Positions 1 through 8,748 of a stretch of 32,331 nt of DNA are shown one piece after another. A program made the translations under genes and the position numbers. The notes beneath the pieces are model-generated. The model was not told where the DNA came from. It was given only the letters and a program-made list of their open reading frames with translations, and ran no database searches. The stretch is taken from the NCBI RefSeq assembly GCF_000223985.1, contig NZ_AFWV01000024.1:1-32331 (forward strand). The letters run 5' to 3'. Each line of letters starts with the position of its first letter. Position 1 is the first letter of the stretch. This stretch comes from Thiocapsa marina 5811. GTDB lineage: Bacteria; Pseudomonadota; Gammaproteobacteria; Chromatiales; Chromatiaceae.

Positions 1-139
1 CTCGATTCGACCCAGGTCGAATTTGACGTCGCGCCCGGTGGTGGCGAGCGCGGCGAAGGTGAAGCGCAGCGCGTCGGTGCCGAAGCCGGGGATGCCGTCG
101 GGGAAGTCCTTGCGGGTCTGTTTGGCGATCTTCTCGGCC
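1..139 (-). repeat. Exact duplicate of an internal valS segment (5'-truncated valS remnant)
   Basis: All 139 bases from the left window edge are identical, base for base, to positions 3214-3352 inside the complete valS, in the same orientation. The segment corresponds to roughly codons 591-637. The match ends abruptly at 139/140 and may continue beyond the left edge of the window toward the 3' end of valS. The valS-like piece here has no 5' part, so it cannot make a synthetase. Together with the intact gene it brackets the ATPase/DUF4276 module. A recent duplication or insertion explains the perfect identity; a contig-end assembly artefact is the alternative. Confidence 0.93.
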
Positions 140-146
140 GCGTCTG

Positions 147-210
147 CCGGGGACAGACCACCGTTGTTTCATTCGTTCTTCTTTACTATATAAACGGGGT
201 TTGTCCCTGG
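147..210. repeat. REP-like imperfect inverted repeat at the valS-fragment junction
   Basis: CCGGGGACAGACC (147-159) and GGTTTGTCCCTGG (198-210) are inverted copies matching at 11 of 13 positions, separated by an AT-rich spacer. GGGGACAGACC/GGTCTGTCCCC-type palindromes are common intergenic repeats associated with Y1 (REP-associated) transposases in proteobacteria, although the two transposases in this window have different flanking repeats. It starts 8 bp beyond the break in valS identity and lies just downstream of the DUF4276 stop codon, so it may also act as a weak terminator for that gene. Confidence 0.55.
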
Positions 211-226
211 TTATCCCTGTAACCTG

Positions 227-835
227 TCATTGCTCGGATTGCCCACCGGCTCGCGCCGCCTGTTTCGACCACTCGCTGCAGAGCTTACGAAAGGAGCGGC
301 TGAGATCGAAGGCTTGCCCGAGGTCCATGACGGCCGAGAAGGCCGGTTGATCCGTCGTTTCTCGATATTTGCCTCCGGCCATCCGTTCACCCAGCCAGCC
401 CTTCGCGTCACGCGGTCGCTCGGGGTCGAAACTCGGTGAATGCGCATATGCAAAGCCGCGCTGCCCGTGCAGGGATGCCCCGGCCGCAAGAAACCATGCC
501 TCGTATTCGCGATTGGCCAGCACGACCGAGACGGCCCGGTGCGGAACAACCGCGCGAGCGCGCTCCAGAACCTGCGGGGCCAACTGTGCCGGACAGTCGT
601 CGTCGGCGTCCAGCAGCACCAATATCCAGCCTTTTTCGCCCGATTTGGCGGCAGCCAACAGCAGGTGGCGACGAAACTCGTCGTCTCGGTTCAAGAATCG
701 ATCGCGCCGGACGCGGATCGGCTGGGAAACGGCGGCGTGAACGTCGGGTGTCAGCCAAGCGCAGATGCGGCGCAGCAGAATCGGCAGGGCTGCAACTTCT
801 CCGTCCCCCTCGACAATCGAGACGACGGTCGTCAT
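227..835 (-). CDS. DUF4276 family protein, TOPRIM-like, partner of the ATPase
   Basis: This 202-residue protein looks like the DUF4276 family. The N-terminus carries VEGDGE (Glu9, Glu13) at the end of a first beta strand. A second hydrophobic strand ends in DADDD (Asp76, Asp78-80). Together these resemble the glutamate and DxD motifs of TOPRIM nucleases. NREYEAWFLA and a later K-Y-x-x-T-x-DQ-x-F segment also fit the family. The ATG overlaps the TGA of the upstream ATPase gene (ATGA at 832-835), so the two are translationally coupled. By analogy with OLD-type and PARIS-type ATPase/TOPRIM pairs, it is probably the effector (nuclease) half of a defence module. That role is inference; no activity can be read from the sequence. 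Confidence 0.8.
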   Translation of the reverse strand: MTTVVSIVEGDGEVAALPILLRRICAWLTPDVHAAVSQPIRVRRDRFLNRDDEFRRHLLLAAAKSGEKGWILVLLDADDDCPAQLAPQVLERARAVVPHRAVSVVLANREYEAWFLAAGASLHGQRGFAYAHSPSFDPERPRDAKGWLGERMAGGKYRETTDQPAFSAVMDLGQAFDLSRSFRKLCSEWSKQAARAGGQSEQ

Positions 836-2037
836 GTCTGTGGATCGCCGAATAGATCGGCCTGGCGCCGATCTTCGGCCGCGAGGACCTCATCGTCCGG
901 CATCAGCTGGTTAAGCCGAAGAAGTTCTCCGGCGGTGAACAGCTGATCCCTCAATGCGGAACGTGACGCCTCGTCGAGCGAGGCGATGCGTGTCTCGCCG
1001 GCTCTAGAGACGACGGCCAGCAAGGCGTCTGCCGACAAACTCACGTCATCGAGCAGGTCCGGGCTATGACTGGTGACAATCACCTGGGTCTTCTCCGAAG
1101 CCCGCTGCAGCGCCTCCCGCAGCGCGGCCGAAGCAGCGGGATGGAGTGCCGTCTCGGGCTCTTCGATGCCGATCACCGTTGGCGAGTAGTCCCGATTCCC
1201 CTGAAACAGCGCCGTCAAGACGCCCAGTGCGCGGAGTGTCCCGTCCGACATGTTCTGGGCAAGAAACCGCCATGGATGCTTGGCGCCGGCCATGTCCTGG
1301 CGGAACTCCAAGGTCTCCATCGGGCCGATGGCCTTTCGCTCGACACCGTGCACCATCGGCACGACGGTCTGGAGGTATTCCTGGATGACGCCGAGGGCAT
1401 CCGGTGCCGTGCGCTCGAGATGACCGATGACACTGGCGATGTTCTCTCCCGCGGGCTTGAGCAATCGTCCATCCTGGGGTTTCTGTAGCTCGCGGATCAG
1501 TTTCGGATTCAGGTTGTAGAAACCCATGGCCGTCAATGCATCGAAGACGGGACGAAACACCGACAGGCCCGATGCACTGACCAGCGCCAAGCGATCCGAG
1601 GTCACGGAGGGGAAAGTGGCCTCGCTGCTGGCCTTCAGCTCACCGCGTTCAAGTCGGAAGGAAGGCCCCTTGCCGGCACCGTCGAGCACGCATTCTTCGG
1701 TCTGTACCTCGTATCCACGCCCGGAAAGCGCACCGACATTGAACGCATAGTGGCCTGATCGGCCATCGCGCAAGCGAAACTCCAGTCGCAGTCCGAAATG
1801 TGTCGGATGGCCACTCGACCGACGGCGCACCTCCGAGAGTCCGCCGCGTTCGCTCAACGCGTTGTCCAGCGACCCCGTCAAGGCGTCCCGCACTAGGTGC
1901 AGGGCGTCAATGAAGTTGCTCTTGCCTGATCCATTGGCCCCGACCAGGTAGGTTAAAGGGCCGAGGCGGACATCGCAGGTGGCGATGCTCTTGTAATTTC
2001 GCAGCACCACGCGGGAAAGAAAGCCTGATGCATTCAC
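832..2037 (-). CDS. SMC/OLD-like AAA ATPase (AAA_21 / COG4637 type)
   Basis: This 401-residue ABC/SMC-class ATPase begins RNYKSI...LGPLTYLVGANGSGKSNF, with the Walker A motif GANGSGKS at residues 33-40. An SDGTLRALG stretch occupies the ABC-signature position. Walker B is IGIEEPETALHP near residue 290, followed by VIVTSHSPDLLDD with the switch histidine. The layout matches predicted ATPases of the RecF/OLD class that lack a fused nuclease. The start is GTG at 2037, chosen because a GGAG sequence lies about 9 bases upstream; no in-frame ATG precedes it. The gene sits about 210 bp downstream of valS on the same strand and overlaps the DUF4276 gene by 4 bp. It probably senses a trigger and controls the DUF4276 partner; this is inferred from similar pairs. 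Confidence 0.85.
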   Translation of the reverse strand: MNASGFLSRVVLRNYKSIATCDVRLGPLTYLVGANGSGKSNFIDALHLVRDALTGSLDNALSERGGLSEVRRRSSGHPTHFGLRLEFRLRDGRSGHYAFNVGALSGRGYEVQTEECVLDGAGKGPSFRLERGELKASSEATFPSVTSDRLALVSASGLSVFRPVFDALTAMGFYNLNPKLIRELQKPQDGRLLKPAGENIASVIGHLERTAPDALGVIQEYLQTVVPMVHGVERKAIGPMETLEFRQDMAGAKHPWRFLAQNMSDGTLRALGVLTALFQGNRDYSPTVIGIEEPETALHPAASAALREALQRASEKTQVIVTSHSPDLLDDVSLSADALLAVVSRAGETRIASLDEASRSALRDQLFTAGELLRLNQLMPDDEVLAAEDRRQADLFGDPQT

Positions 2038-2247
2038 GTCATGATGCTCCGTATGAGGCGAGCCAGGTCGAGCGGCGGTCTATTGAGAAGGCGTCGGTTG
2101 CCATGGGGTTTCTGATCCTACCCGCCAACCAAGTGACTGAGTTCCAGCGTCCCGCGCCTGTCGATCTTTATGAAATCTTCGGGCTCCGAAGCAGTGACGA
2201 TGGTGTCATCGGCTCGTTTGCATTCCCGGTTGTGACAACCGAACCGA

Positions 2248-5124
2248 TCAAAGCGCCGCAATCTTCTCCCGCTGCGCCTGCAGGTTGCCGATCGCCGTTG
2301 ATTGCTCGGCGAGCCGGGCGCGCTCCTTGTCGACCACCGCGGCCGGGGCCTTGTCGACGAAGCTCGGGTTGGCGAGCTTCTGCCCGATCCGCGCGATCTC
2401 GTCGGTCAGGCGGCCGATCTCCTTGTCGAGACGTTTGAGCTCGGCGTCCTTGTCGATCAGGCCGGCCATCGGGATGAGGAGCTTCATGTTGCCCACGAGC
2501 GCGATCGCCGATTCGGGGGCGCTCGACTCGTCTTCGAGCAGGGTGACCGATTCGATGCGGGCGAGAAAATCCAGATAGGGCCGGGCGACGGCGAGCCAGG
2601 TCTTGTCCTGCTCGGAGGCGTTGGCGACCAGGACCGGCAGGGGTTTGCCGGGCGCGATGTTCATCTCGCCCTTGATGCGCCGCACGCCGAGGATGACCTG
2701 CTGGACCCACTCGATCTCGGCGACGGCCTCCGGGTCGTCGGCACCCGCGTCGGCGACGGGGTAGGGCGCGAGCATGATGGTTTCGCCTTGGGCTCCGGCC
2801 AGGGGCGCGACCTTCTGCCAGATCTCCTCCGTGATGAAGGGCATGATGGGGTGGGCGAGCCGCAGCAGGGTCTCCAGGGTCTCGACCAGGGTGCGGCGGG
2901 TGCCGCGCTTGGCGGCATCGCTGGCGGCCGTGCCGGTGAGCACCGGCTTGGACAGCTCCAGATACCAGTCGCAGAAGGCGTTCCAGGTGAAGTCGTAGAT
3001 CGCCTGGGCGGCGAGGTCGAAGCGATAGCCCTCGATGGCGTCGGTGACCGTCGCCGTAGTGGCGTGGAGACGGGCGCGGATCCAGCGGTCGGCTGCGGAG
3101 AACTCCAGCTCGCCGCCCGACTCATCAGGGGCTTGGCCGCAATCCTGATCCTCCGTGTTCATCAGCACGTAGCGCGAGGCGTTCCACAGCTTGTTGCAGA
3201 AGTTGCGGTAGCCCTCGATTCGACCCAGGTCGAATTTGACGTCGCGCCCGGTGGTGGCGAGCGCGGCGAAGGTGAAGCGCAGCGCGTCGGTGCCGAAGCC
3301 GGGGATGCCGTCGGGGAAGTCCTTGCGGGTCTGTTTGGCGATCTTCTCGGCCAGATGCGGCTGCATCATGCCCTTGGTGCGTTTCTCGACCAGTGCTTCG
3401 AGTCCGATCCCGTCGATCAGATCGATGGGGTCGAGCACGTTGCCCTTGGACTTGGACATCTTCTCGCCGTGGGCGTCGCGCACCAGGCCGTGGATGTAGA
3501 CGTCCTTGAAGGGGACATCGTCCATGAACTTCAGGCCCATCATGATCATCCGGGCGACCCAGAAGAAGATGATGTCGAAGCCGGTGACCAGGACCGATGT
3601 GGGATAGAAGGCGTCGAGGCGATCGGTCTGCTCCGGCCAGCCGAGCGTGCTGAAGGGCCAGAGTGCGGAGCTGAACCAGGTGTCGAGCACGTCCGGGTCC
3701 TGGAGCAGGACGACCTCGGGGCCGAAGCCGTGACGCGCGCGGATCGCGTCCTCCGAGCGGCCGACATAGACGTTGCCTTCCACGTCGTACCAGGCCGGGA
3801 TGCGGTGCCCCCACCAGATCTGGCGGCTGATGCACCAGTCCTGGATGTTGCGCATCCAGTCGTAGTAGGTGTTCTTCCAGTTGTCCGGGACAAAGCGGAT
3901 GCGCCCGTCCTCGACCGCGGCGATGGCCGGTTCGGCCAGCGGGGCGACGCGCACGTACCACTGATCGGTTAGATAGGGCTCGATGACGGCGCCCGAGCGA
4001 TCGCCGCGCGGCTGCTGAAGCCGGTGCTCTTTGACCGCCGCGAGCAGGCCGAGCGAGTCGAGATCGGCGACGATCAGCTTGCGGGCCTCGTAGCGGTCGA
4101 GCCCGACGTAGGCGACGGGCAGCAGCGCGCCTTCTTCGGGCTGATTGGTGCGGATCGCGGCATCCGGGGTGAGGATGTTGATCAGGCCGCCGTGCGGCTG
4201 CTCGGCGATGGCGTTCTCGTCGCGGTGGCGCAGCCAGACCTGATGGTCGTTGAAGTCGTGCGCGGGCGTGATCTTCACGCAGCCGGTCCCGAACTCGGGG
4301 TCGGCGTGCTCGTCGGCGATGACGGGGATGCGCCGCCCGGTCAGGGGCAGCTCGACGAACTCGCCGATCAGGTGTTTGTAGCGCGGGTCTTCCGGGTTGA
4401 CGGCCACGGCGCAGTCGCCGAGCAGGGTTTCGGGACGCGTGGTCGAGACGACGAGATGCGCCGGCCCCGTCGCGCCGGGCGGCAGCACCAGGGGGTAGCG
4501 GATGTCCCACATGTGGCCGGACTCTTCCTCCGAGATGACCTCGAGATCGGAGACCGCGGTGTGCAGGGCGGGATCCCAGTTGACCAGACGCTTGCCGCGA
4601 TAGATCAGCCCTTCCTCGAACAGACGCACGAAGACCTCGCGCACCGCGTTGGAGAGCCCCTCGTCCATGGTGAAACGCTCGTGCTGCCAGTCCAGCGAGG
4701 AGCCGAGACGGCGCAGCTGGCGTGTAATGTTGCCGCCGGACTCCTGTTTCCACTCCCAAACCCGCTCGATGAAGGCCTCGCGTCCGAGGTCGTGACGGGT
4801 TTGGCCCGCGGCCTCCAACTGGCGCTCGACCACCATCTGGGTCGCGATCCCGGCGTGATCCGTGCCCGGCTGCCAGAGGGTGCGATCGCCTTTCATGCGG
4901 TGATAGCGCACCATCGTATCCATGATGGTGTTGTTGAAGCCGTGACCCATGTGGAGGCTTCCGGTCACGTTCGGCGGCGGGATCATGATGCAATAGGCCC
5001 CGGCCCCCGCGCCTTCGGCCCGGGTGCTCCCGGTCTGATCGGCCGGGACGAAATAGCCCTTCTCTTCCCAGAAGCGATACCAGTTTTTCTCGAGGGTTTG
5101 GGGGTCGTAGTTCTTATCCAGCAT
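2248..5124 (-). CDS. valS: Valyl-tRNA synthetase
   Basis: ValS charges tRNA-Val with valine in the cytoplasm and edits mischarged threonine. The 958-residue product is full length for the family. It has the class I signature HMGH (about residues 58-61, after PPPNVTGS), an inserted editing domain, and KMSKS followed by KGN (about residues 555-559). After the anticodon-binding domain comes the C-terminal coiled coil ([10 protein letters not shown]...[21 protein letters not shown]). The ATG start gives the usual N-terminus ([24 protein letters not shown]). Codons ~591-637 are duplicated exactly at the left edge of the window. It is divergent from the lipid transport operon at 5276. Confidence 0.98.
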   Translation of the reverse strand: MLDKNYDPQTLEKNWYRFWEEKGYFVPADQTGSTRAEGAGAGAYCIMIPPPNVTGSLHMGHGFNNTIMDTMVRYHRMKGDRTLWQPGTDHAGIATQMVVERQLEAAGQTRHDLGREAFIERVWEWKQESGGNITRQLRRLGSSLDWQHERFTMDEGLSNAVREVFVRLFEEGLIYRGKRLVNWDPALHTAVSDLEVISEEESGHMWDIRYPLVLPPGATGPAHLVVSTTRPETLLGDCAVAVNPEDPRYKHLIGEFVELPLTGRRIPVIADEHADPEFGTGCVKITPAHDFNDHQVWLRHRDENAIAEQPHGGLINILTPDAAIRTNQPEEGALLPVAYVGLDRYEARKLIVADLDSLGLLAAVKEHRLQQPRGDRSGAVIEPYLTDQWYVRVAPLAEPAIAAVEDGRIRFVPDNWKNTYYDWMRNIQDWCISRQIWWGHRIPAWYDVEGNVYVGRSEDAIRARHGFGPEVVLLQDPDVLDTWFSSALWPFSTLGWPEQTDRLDAFYPTSVLVTGFDIIFFWVARMIMMGLKFMDDVPFKDVYIHGLVRDAHGEKMSKSKGNVLDPIDLIDGIGLEALVEKRTKGMMQPHLAEKIAKQTRKDFPDGIPGFGTDALRFTFAALATTGRDVKFDLGRIEGYRNFCNKLWNASRYVLMNTEDQDCGQAPDESGGELEFSAADRWIRARLHATTATVTDAIEGYRFDLAAQAIYDFTWNAFCDWYLELSKPVLTGTAASDAAKRGTRRTLVETLETLLRLAHPIMPFITEEIWQKVAPLAGAQGETIMLAPYPVADAGADDPEAVAEIEWVQQVILGVRRIKGEMNIAPGKPLPVLVANASEQDKTWLAVARPYLDFLARIESVTLLEDESSAPESAIALVGNMKLLIPMAGLIDKDAELKRLDKEIGRLTDEIARIGQKLANPSFVDKAPAAVVDKERARLAEQSTAIGNLQAQREKIAAL
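3214..3352 (-). repeat. Intact-gene copy of the duplicated valS segment
   Basis: This part of valS is identical over its whole length to positions 1-139. The identity stops at 3353. Because 139 is limited by the window edge, the duplicated stretch may extend below 3214 toward the 3' end of valS. The distance between the two copies, about 3.2 kb, contains the 3' third of valS and the ATPase/DUF4276 module. Confidence 0.93.
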
Positions 5125-5275
5125 GATGGTGTCGCCGTCCGAGAAGCGCGTTCGAATGAAGAGGCGAGTATATACCGAAGGCGCCTGGCGCTTGCTGAGC
5201 GCTCGTTTCGGATGGAGCGCCGGCGCGTCGGCGGTTTAAGATGAACGACCAAGCTGCTCGGGGATACGGTCAGGC

Positions 5276-6073
5276 GTGATGGGAGTCGACGACAGACACA
5301 GGGGCCCCTTCAGCGGGCCGACCGGTTGGATCGAGGAGATCGGCTTCGCCGCGGTCGCCCTGGCGAGCTGTCTGGCGTTGTACATGAAGATCCTGCTCGG
5401 CCGCGCCCGCTTGGACATGCCGGCGTTTTCCGCGTCCCTGCGTCAGGCGGGCATCTCCATCCTTCCGGCCATCACCCTGGTGAGCGTTTCACTCGGGTTG
5501 ATCCTCGGTCACCAGATCGAGGCCGTCCTCGCGCAGATCGATCTGCCGGGGCTGGTCCTGCTGACTCTGACCTACGCGACCGTGATGGAGCTGGTGCCGA
5601 TCCTGGTCGGCATCCTGGTGGCGGGGCGAGCCGGTGTCGCGCTGGCCGTGCGACAGGCAACCCTGACGGTGACCGGCGAGATGGACGGGTTGCTCGCGAG
5701 CGGGATCCACCCGGTGCAGTTCACGGCCGGTCCGGTGTTGTTGGCGATGCTGCTGATGAGCTTCGCCTTCGTGGTCTGGAGTACGGTGATCACCTTTGTT
5801 GCGGCGGGGGCCTGGTTGTGGGGGATGGCGGGGATCTCGCCGGCCTTGCTCTTCGAGTCTTTGAGTCGTGCGCTGAGCGTCGGCGCACTCGTCGAGGCGC
5901 TCGTCAAGCCGCTGCTGTTTGCGCTCTTGATCGCCCTCATCGCGACCGTGAACGGGACCGGTGCCGGGCGCAATCCCGAGGGTATCTCGCGGGCCGCGAC
6001 GCGCACCATGATCGGCGCCGTGTCGGCGATCCTCGTCACCGACCTGCTCTACATCTTGTCCTTGCGGGTGTGA
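5276..6073 (+). CDS. MlaE-like ABC transporter permease
   Basis: The 265-residue inner-membrane permease belongs to the MlaE/DUF140 family, which moves lipids between membranes together with MCE proteins. Five or six hydrophobic segments are visible, with the conserved cytoplasmic-loop region ELVPILVGILVAGRAG followed by EMDGLLASGIHPVQF. The start is either GTG 5276 or, equally possible, ATG 5279; a weak TCAGG lies just upstream. It is the first gene of a four-gene operon with an ATPase, an MCE protein and a lipoprotein. It is separated from the ATPase gene by about 100 bp of low-complexity, C-rich sequence. The family assignment is firm; the exact substrate is unknown. Confidence 0.92.
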   Translation: MMGVDDRHRGPFSGPTGWIEEIGFAAVALASCLALYMKILLGRARLDMPAFSASLRQAGISILPAITLVSVSLGLILGHQIEAVLAQIDLPGLVLLTLTYATVMELVPILVGILVAGRAGVALAVRQATLTVTGEMDGLLASGIHPVQFTAGPVLLAMLLMSFAFVVWSTVITFVAAGAWLWGMAGISPALLFESLSRALSVGALVEALVKPLLFALLIALIATVNGTGAGRNPEGISRAATRTMIGAVSAILVTDLLYILSLRV

Positions 6074-6185
6074 TGCAGCCGCCTCCAGCCTCCGGCCTCC
6101 GGTCTCCCGCCTACAGCTTGGTCCTGCTGTGCGGATGTGGCGCCGGCCATGACCCTGCGCGGCGAGGGCTGCCTCGGTGGGCGGG

Positions 6186-6923
6186 ATGACCGCAGCACTG
6201 GTGCTCGACGGGGTTTACCAGCATGTCGCCGGGCGGATGGCGTTGAACGACATTCGGCTCGCTTTGCCCGAGGGTGCGTGGCTGCTGATCTGCGGGCCGA
6301 ACGGCGCGGGCAAGAGTCTCTTGATCCGATTGATCCTGGGACTGGATCGGCCCTCCGCGGGTACAATCGAGGTACTCGGGCAGGATCTGAGCCGGATCGG
6401 CGACTCCGCGCTGGTGCGTCTGCGCGGCGATATCGGGGCGGTCCTGCAACGCGGCTCGCTGCTTGCCGACTACAGCGTGCTCGAGAATCTACTGCTGCCC
6501 CTGCGCAACGCCGCCATGACCCGTTACGACATGGCCCGTGCCGCGCGCTTGACGATGACCTTGCTTGGATTGGACGGACTCGAGAACCACATGCCGCGGG
6601 CACTCTCTTTGGGACAACAGCGGCGGGTCGAGCTGGCGCGAGCGCTGATTCACCGACCCAGGCTGTTGGTCTGGGACGGGCTTTCCGACGGGCTCGACCC
6701 GAGCGTCGCGCGCGAGACCCTGGAGGTCCTGCGCACCTTGAAGGGAAATCGAAACCTGAGCTTGATCGCCACCGACAATGCGCCCGATGCCTTGACCGGA
6801 GCGGACGATCGGGTCGCGGTCATGGATCGCGGACGCCTGCTCTTCGAGGGGACGCGCGAGGCGCTCGAGGCCGCCGGCGCGACCCGTCTGGATCTGCGCG
6901 TCGCCCTGTGGGGGCACCCGTGA
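6186..6923 (+). CDS. MlaF-like ABC ATPase with substituted catalytic residues
   Basis: The 245-residue ABC ATPase is paired with the MlaE-like permease. Walker A is intact (GPNGAGKS, residues 37-44) and a Q-loop glutamine is at 88. The signature motif is LSLGQ rather than LSGGQ (about 140-144). After the Walker B aspartate (Asp164) the catalytic glutamate is replaced by Gly165 (WDGLSDGLD, codon 6678-6680), and the switch histidine is replaced by Asp197 (ATDNAPDA, codon 6774-6776). It should bind ATP but hydrolyse it poorly, if at all. I prefer ATG 6186; GTG 6177 would add three residues. Its stop overlaps the MCE gene start (GTGA at 6920-6923), so these two are coupled. Confidence 0.9.
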   Translation: MTAALVLDGVYQHVAGRMALNDIRLALPEGAWLLICGPNGAGKSLLIRLILGLDRPSAGTIEVLGQDLSRIGDSALVRLRGDIGAVLQRGSLLADYSVLENLLLPLRNAAMTRYDMARAARLTMTLLGLDGLENHMPRALSLGQQRRVELARALIHRPRLLVWDGLSDGLDPSVARETLEVLRTLKGNRNLSLIATDNAPDALTGADDRVAVMDRGRLLFEGTREALEAAGATRLDLRVALWGHP

Positions 6924-8038
6924 CCCTGCGACCTGACCCCGCGGATCGCCGGCTCGATCGGCTCTATTCGCCGCCCGAGATCGGCGCGCCGGGAAAACGT
7001 CGCGCACGCGCCGAACGTCGCGATCTCCTCGTTTCGGGCATCTTCGTGATCGCTATGGCCGCCGTGGTGCTCGCTGCCTTCACCTTGGTGCTGCCGGGTC
7101 TCTTCGGTCGGACCTATCGTTTGCAGGCGTATTTTCCGGACGCCAACGGACTCGACGCCGGGATGCAGGTCGTGCAGGAGGGGTATGTGATCGGTTTGGT
7201 CGAGAGCGTCGTGCCGGTCTTCCCGGACGGGACCGACACCCATCGATTGCATTGCCCGAAGCCACCGCCCGAGGTCTCGGCACGCTCGCCGAGCCTGCCC
7301 TGTTTCCGCGCGACCTTGCGGATCCGCGAGAACTGGCCCGTCCCGCAGGGCAGTCAGGCACGGTTGACGACCCTGGGATTGTTGCAGGGCGAGGCCATCG
7401 GGATCCAACCCGGGAGCTCGGCCGAGCTCTATGCAGACGGCGCCGTGATCGACGCCAAGGCACCCGATGCCGACTTGACCGAGCGGCTCGCTGCCCTGAC
7501 GGAGACGGTCCGCATGGTGGTCGAGGACAGCATCGCACCGACGCTTGCGAGCATTCGCGATCAGGTCAAGACCATCGAGCTTTTGATCGGCACCGGCGAG
7601 GACCAGGGCGAGAATCGCGATCGGCTCGCCGGTGCCTTCGAGAATCTTCGGATCTTGTCGGAGAATCTCGCCACGGCGGTGGACCCGGATGCCGTGGCCG
7701 CCATCCTCGGCTCGGTGAAGGACATGTCCGCGAGCCTCGCGCTCATCACCGGCGACATGACCGGGAGCACCGAGGACATGCGCCGCGCGGTGGCCGACTA
7801 CGGCAGTCTCGCGGTGGAGATTCGCGGCCTGGTCAACGAGAATCGCCCGGCCATCCAGCGCTCGCTCGACGACACCCAGTTCCTCTTGCAGTCGCTCTCC
7901 GCGGCCTTGATCCCGATCTTGACCAACATCGAGGACGCGAGCCGCAATCTCTCGGCGCTCGCACGCGATCTGCGCGGCGATCCCGCGATCATCATCAAAG
8001 GCCGCGAGCAGACGGAGCAGGCCCCTTGGTTTCGGTGA
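6920..8038 (+). CDS. MlaD-like MCE domain protein, membrane anchored
   Basis: This is the substrate-binding MCE component of the lipid transporter, 372 residues from the GTG at 6920 that overlaps the ATPase stop. A basic N-terminus is followed by one transmembrane helix (about residues 36-62) and an MCE fold (YRLQAYFPDANGLDAGMQVV, ...LGLLQGEAIGIQPGS). The domain contains an extra proline-rich loop with two cysteines (Cys112, Cys128) that could form a disulfide in the periplasm. A long helical C-terminal region (about 190-360) resembles the helical tails of PqiB/Yrb-type proteins. It is coupled to the downstream lipoprotein gene by another GTGA overlap. Confidence 0.92.
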   Translation: MTLRPDPADRRLDRLYSPPEIGAPGKRRARAERRDLLVSGIFVIAMAAVVLAAFTLVLPGLFGRTYRLQAYFPDANGLDAGMQVVQEGYVIGLVESVVPVFPDGTDTHRLHCPKPPPEVSARSPSLPCFRATLRIRENWPVPQGSQARLTTLGLLQGEAIGIQPGSSAELYADGAVIDAKAPDADLTERLAALTETVRMVVEDSIAPTLASIRDQVKTIELLIGTGEDQGENRDRLAGAFENLRILSENLATAVDPDAVAAILGSVKDMSASLALITGDMTGSTEDMRRAVADYGSLAVEIRGLVNENRPAIQRSLDDTQFLLQSLSAALIPILTNIEDASRNLSALARDLRGDPAIIIKGREQTEQAPWFR

Positions 8039-8700
8039 CACGCCCCTATCGGGCACTCGGTGGGATCTCGGCCCTGCTTTTGGCTCTCGCGGCGAGCGGT
8101 TGCGGGTCGTCCGCGCCCGCGCGGCCGGACCTCTTCTATTCGCTGGATCCCGATCCCGTCGAGCTCCCGAGCGGCTCGCCCCTGCCGGCGACCCTGCTCG
8201 TCAACGACTTGGCCGCACGCGGCTTTCTCGGCGGGCGCCAGATCGTCTTCCGCACGCAATCCGAGCCGCTGCGCGTACAGCGCTACGACGACCTGCTCTG
8301 GGCCGACCCGGTCCCGCGCGCGCTCGCGCGCAACCTGGTTCGCGCCACCCGCGCGGCTCGGGTCTTTGCCTTCACGCTCATCCCGGCCGACCGGGGCACC
8401 GCCGATTATCTGCTCGGGGGCGAGGTGGAGCGTTTCGAGCATCTGCCGAGCGCGGACACGCGCGCCGCGCCCTCGCGTGTCGCCGGAACCCTCAACCTCG
8501 TGCTGGTACGCGCCGACGACCGCCGCTCGCTTTGGGACCGCAGCTACAGCCGCGAGATTGCCGTGGAGAGCGAGGGCGAGCGCGAGACCCCCGACGACAT
8601 GGCGCGGGCCTTCAACCGTCTCGCCGCTCTGCTGGCGTCCGACGTGGTGCGCGACCTGCGCACCTTGCCGAGGCCGTCGCGCCCGCAGAGCGGACCATGA
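8035..8700 (+). CDS. PqiC-like ABC transport auxiliary lipoprotein
   Basis: The 221-residue product starts at GTG 8035, which overlaps the MCE gene stop. The first 23 residues form a lipoprotein signal (ISALLLALAASGC, lipid-modified Cys23). The body fits the ABC-type transport auxiliary (PqiC/YmbA, DUF330-like) family, with a LFYSLDP opening, an RQIVFRTQSEPLRVQRYDDLLWADP segment and a C-terminal alternating region (ETPDDMARAFNRLAALLASDVVRDL). These lipoproteins sit in the outer membrane and receive the MCE tunnel. An MlaE/F/D core combined with a PqiC-type lipoprotein makes this operon a mixture of the Mla and Pqi layouts. The alternative in-frame TTG at 8026 is less likely. Confidence 0.85.
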   Translation: MTRPYRALGGISALLLALAASGCGSSAPARPDLFYSLDPDPVELPSGSPLPATLLVNDLAARGFLGGRQIVFRTQSEPLRVQRYDDLLWADPVPRALARNLVRATRAARVFAFTLIPADRGTADYLLGGEVERFEHLPSADTRAAPSRVAGTLNLVLVRADDRRSLWDRSYSREIAVESEGERETPDDMARAFNRLAALLASDVVRDLRTLPRPSRPQSGP

Positions 8701-8748
8701 GCGAAGAGACGGATCTGCGGTTGCGGTCTCTCCCGGCGGGCGGCGCGG

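Noticed and set aside
2228-2242. Small hairpin CGGTTG-TGA-CAACCG after valS as terminator
   Set aside because: The stem is only 6 bp and no T-run follows on the valS strand, so transcription may well continue into the ATPase gene.
2028-2438. Plus-strand open frame between valS and the ATPase gene
   Set aside because: It runs antisense into the end of valS and has no recognisable domain or ribosome site.
3125-4993. Long open frame antisense-shifted over valS (622 codons), and similar long frames over topB, cydDC and nifEN
   Set aside because: They are rich in Arg/Pro/His low-complexity sequence typical of shadow frames in GC-rich genes, lack domains, and overlap genes with certain identity.
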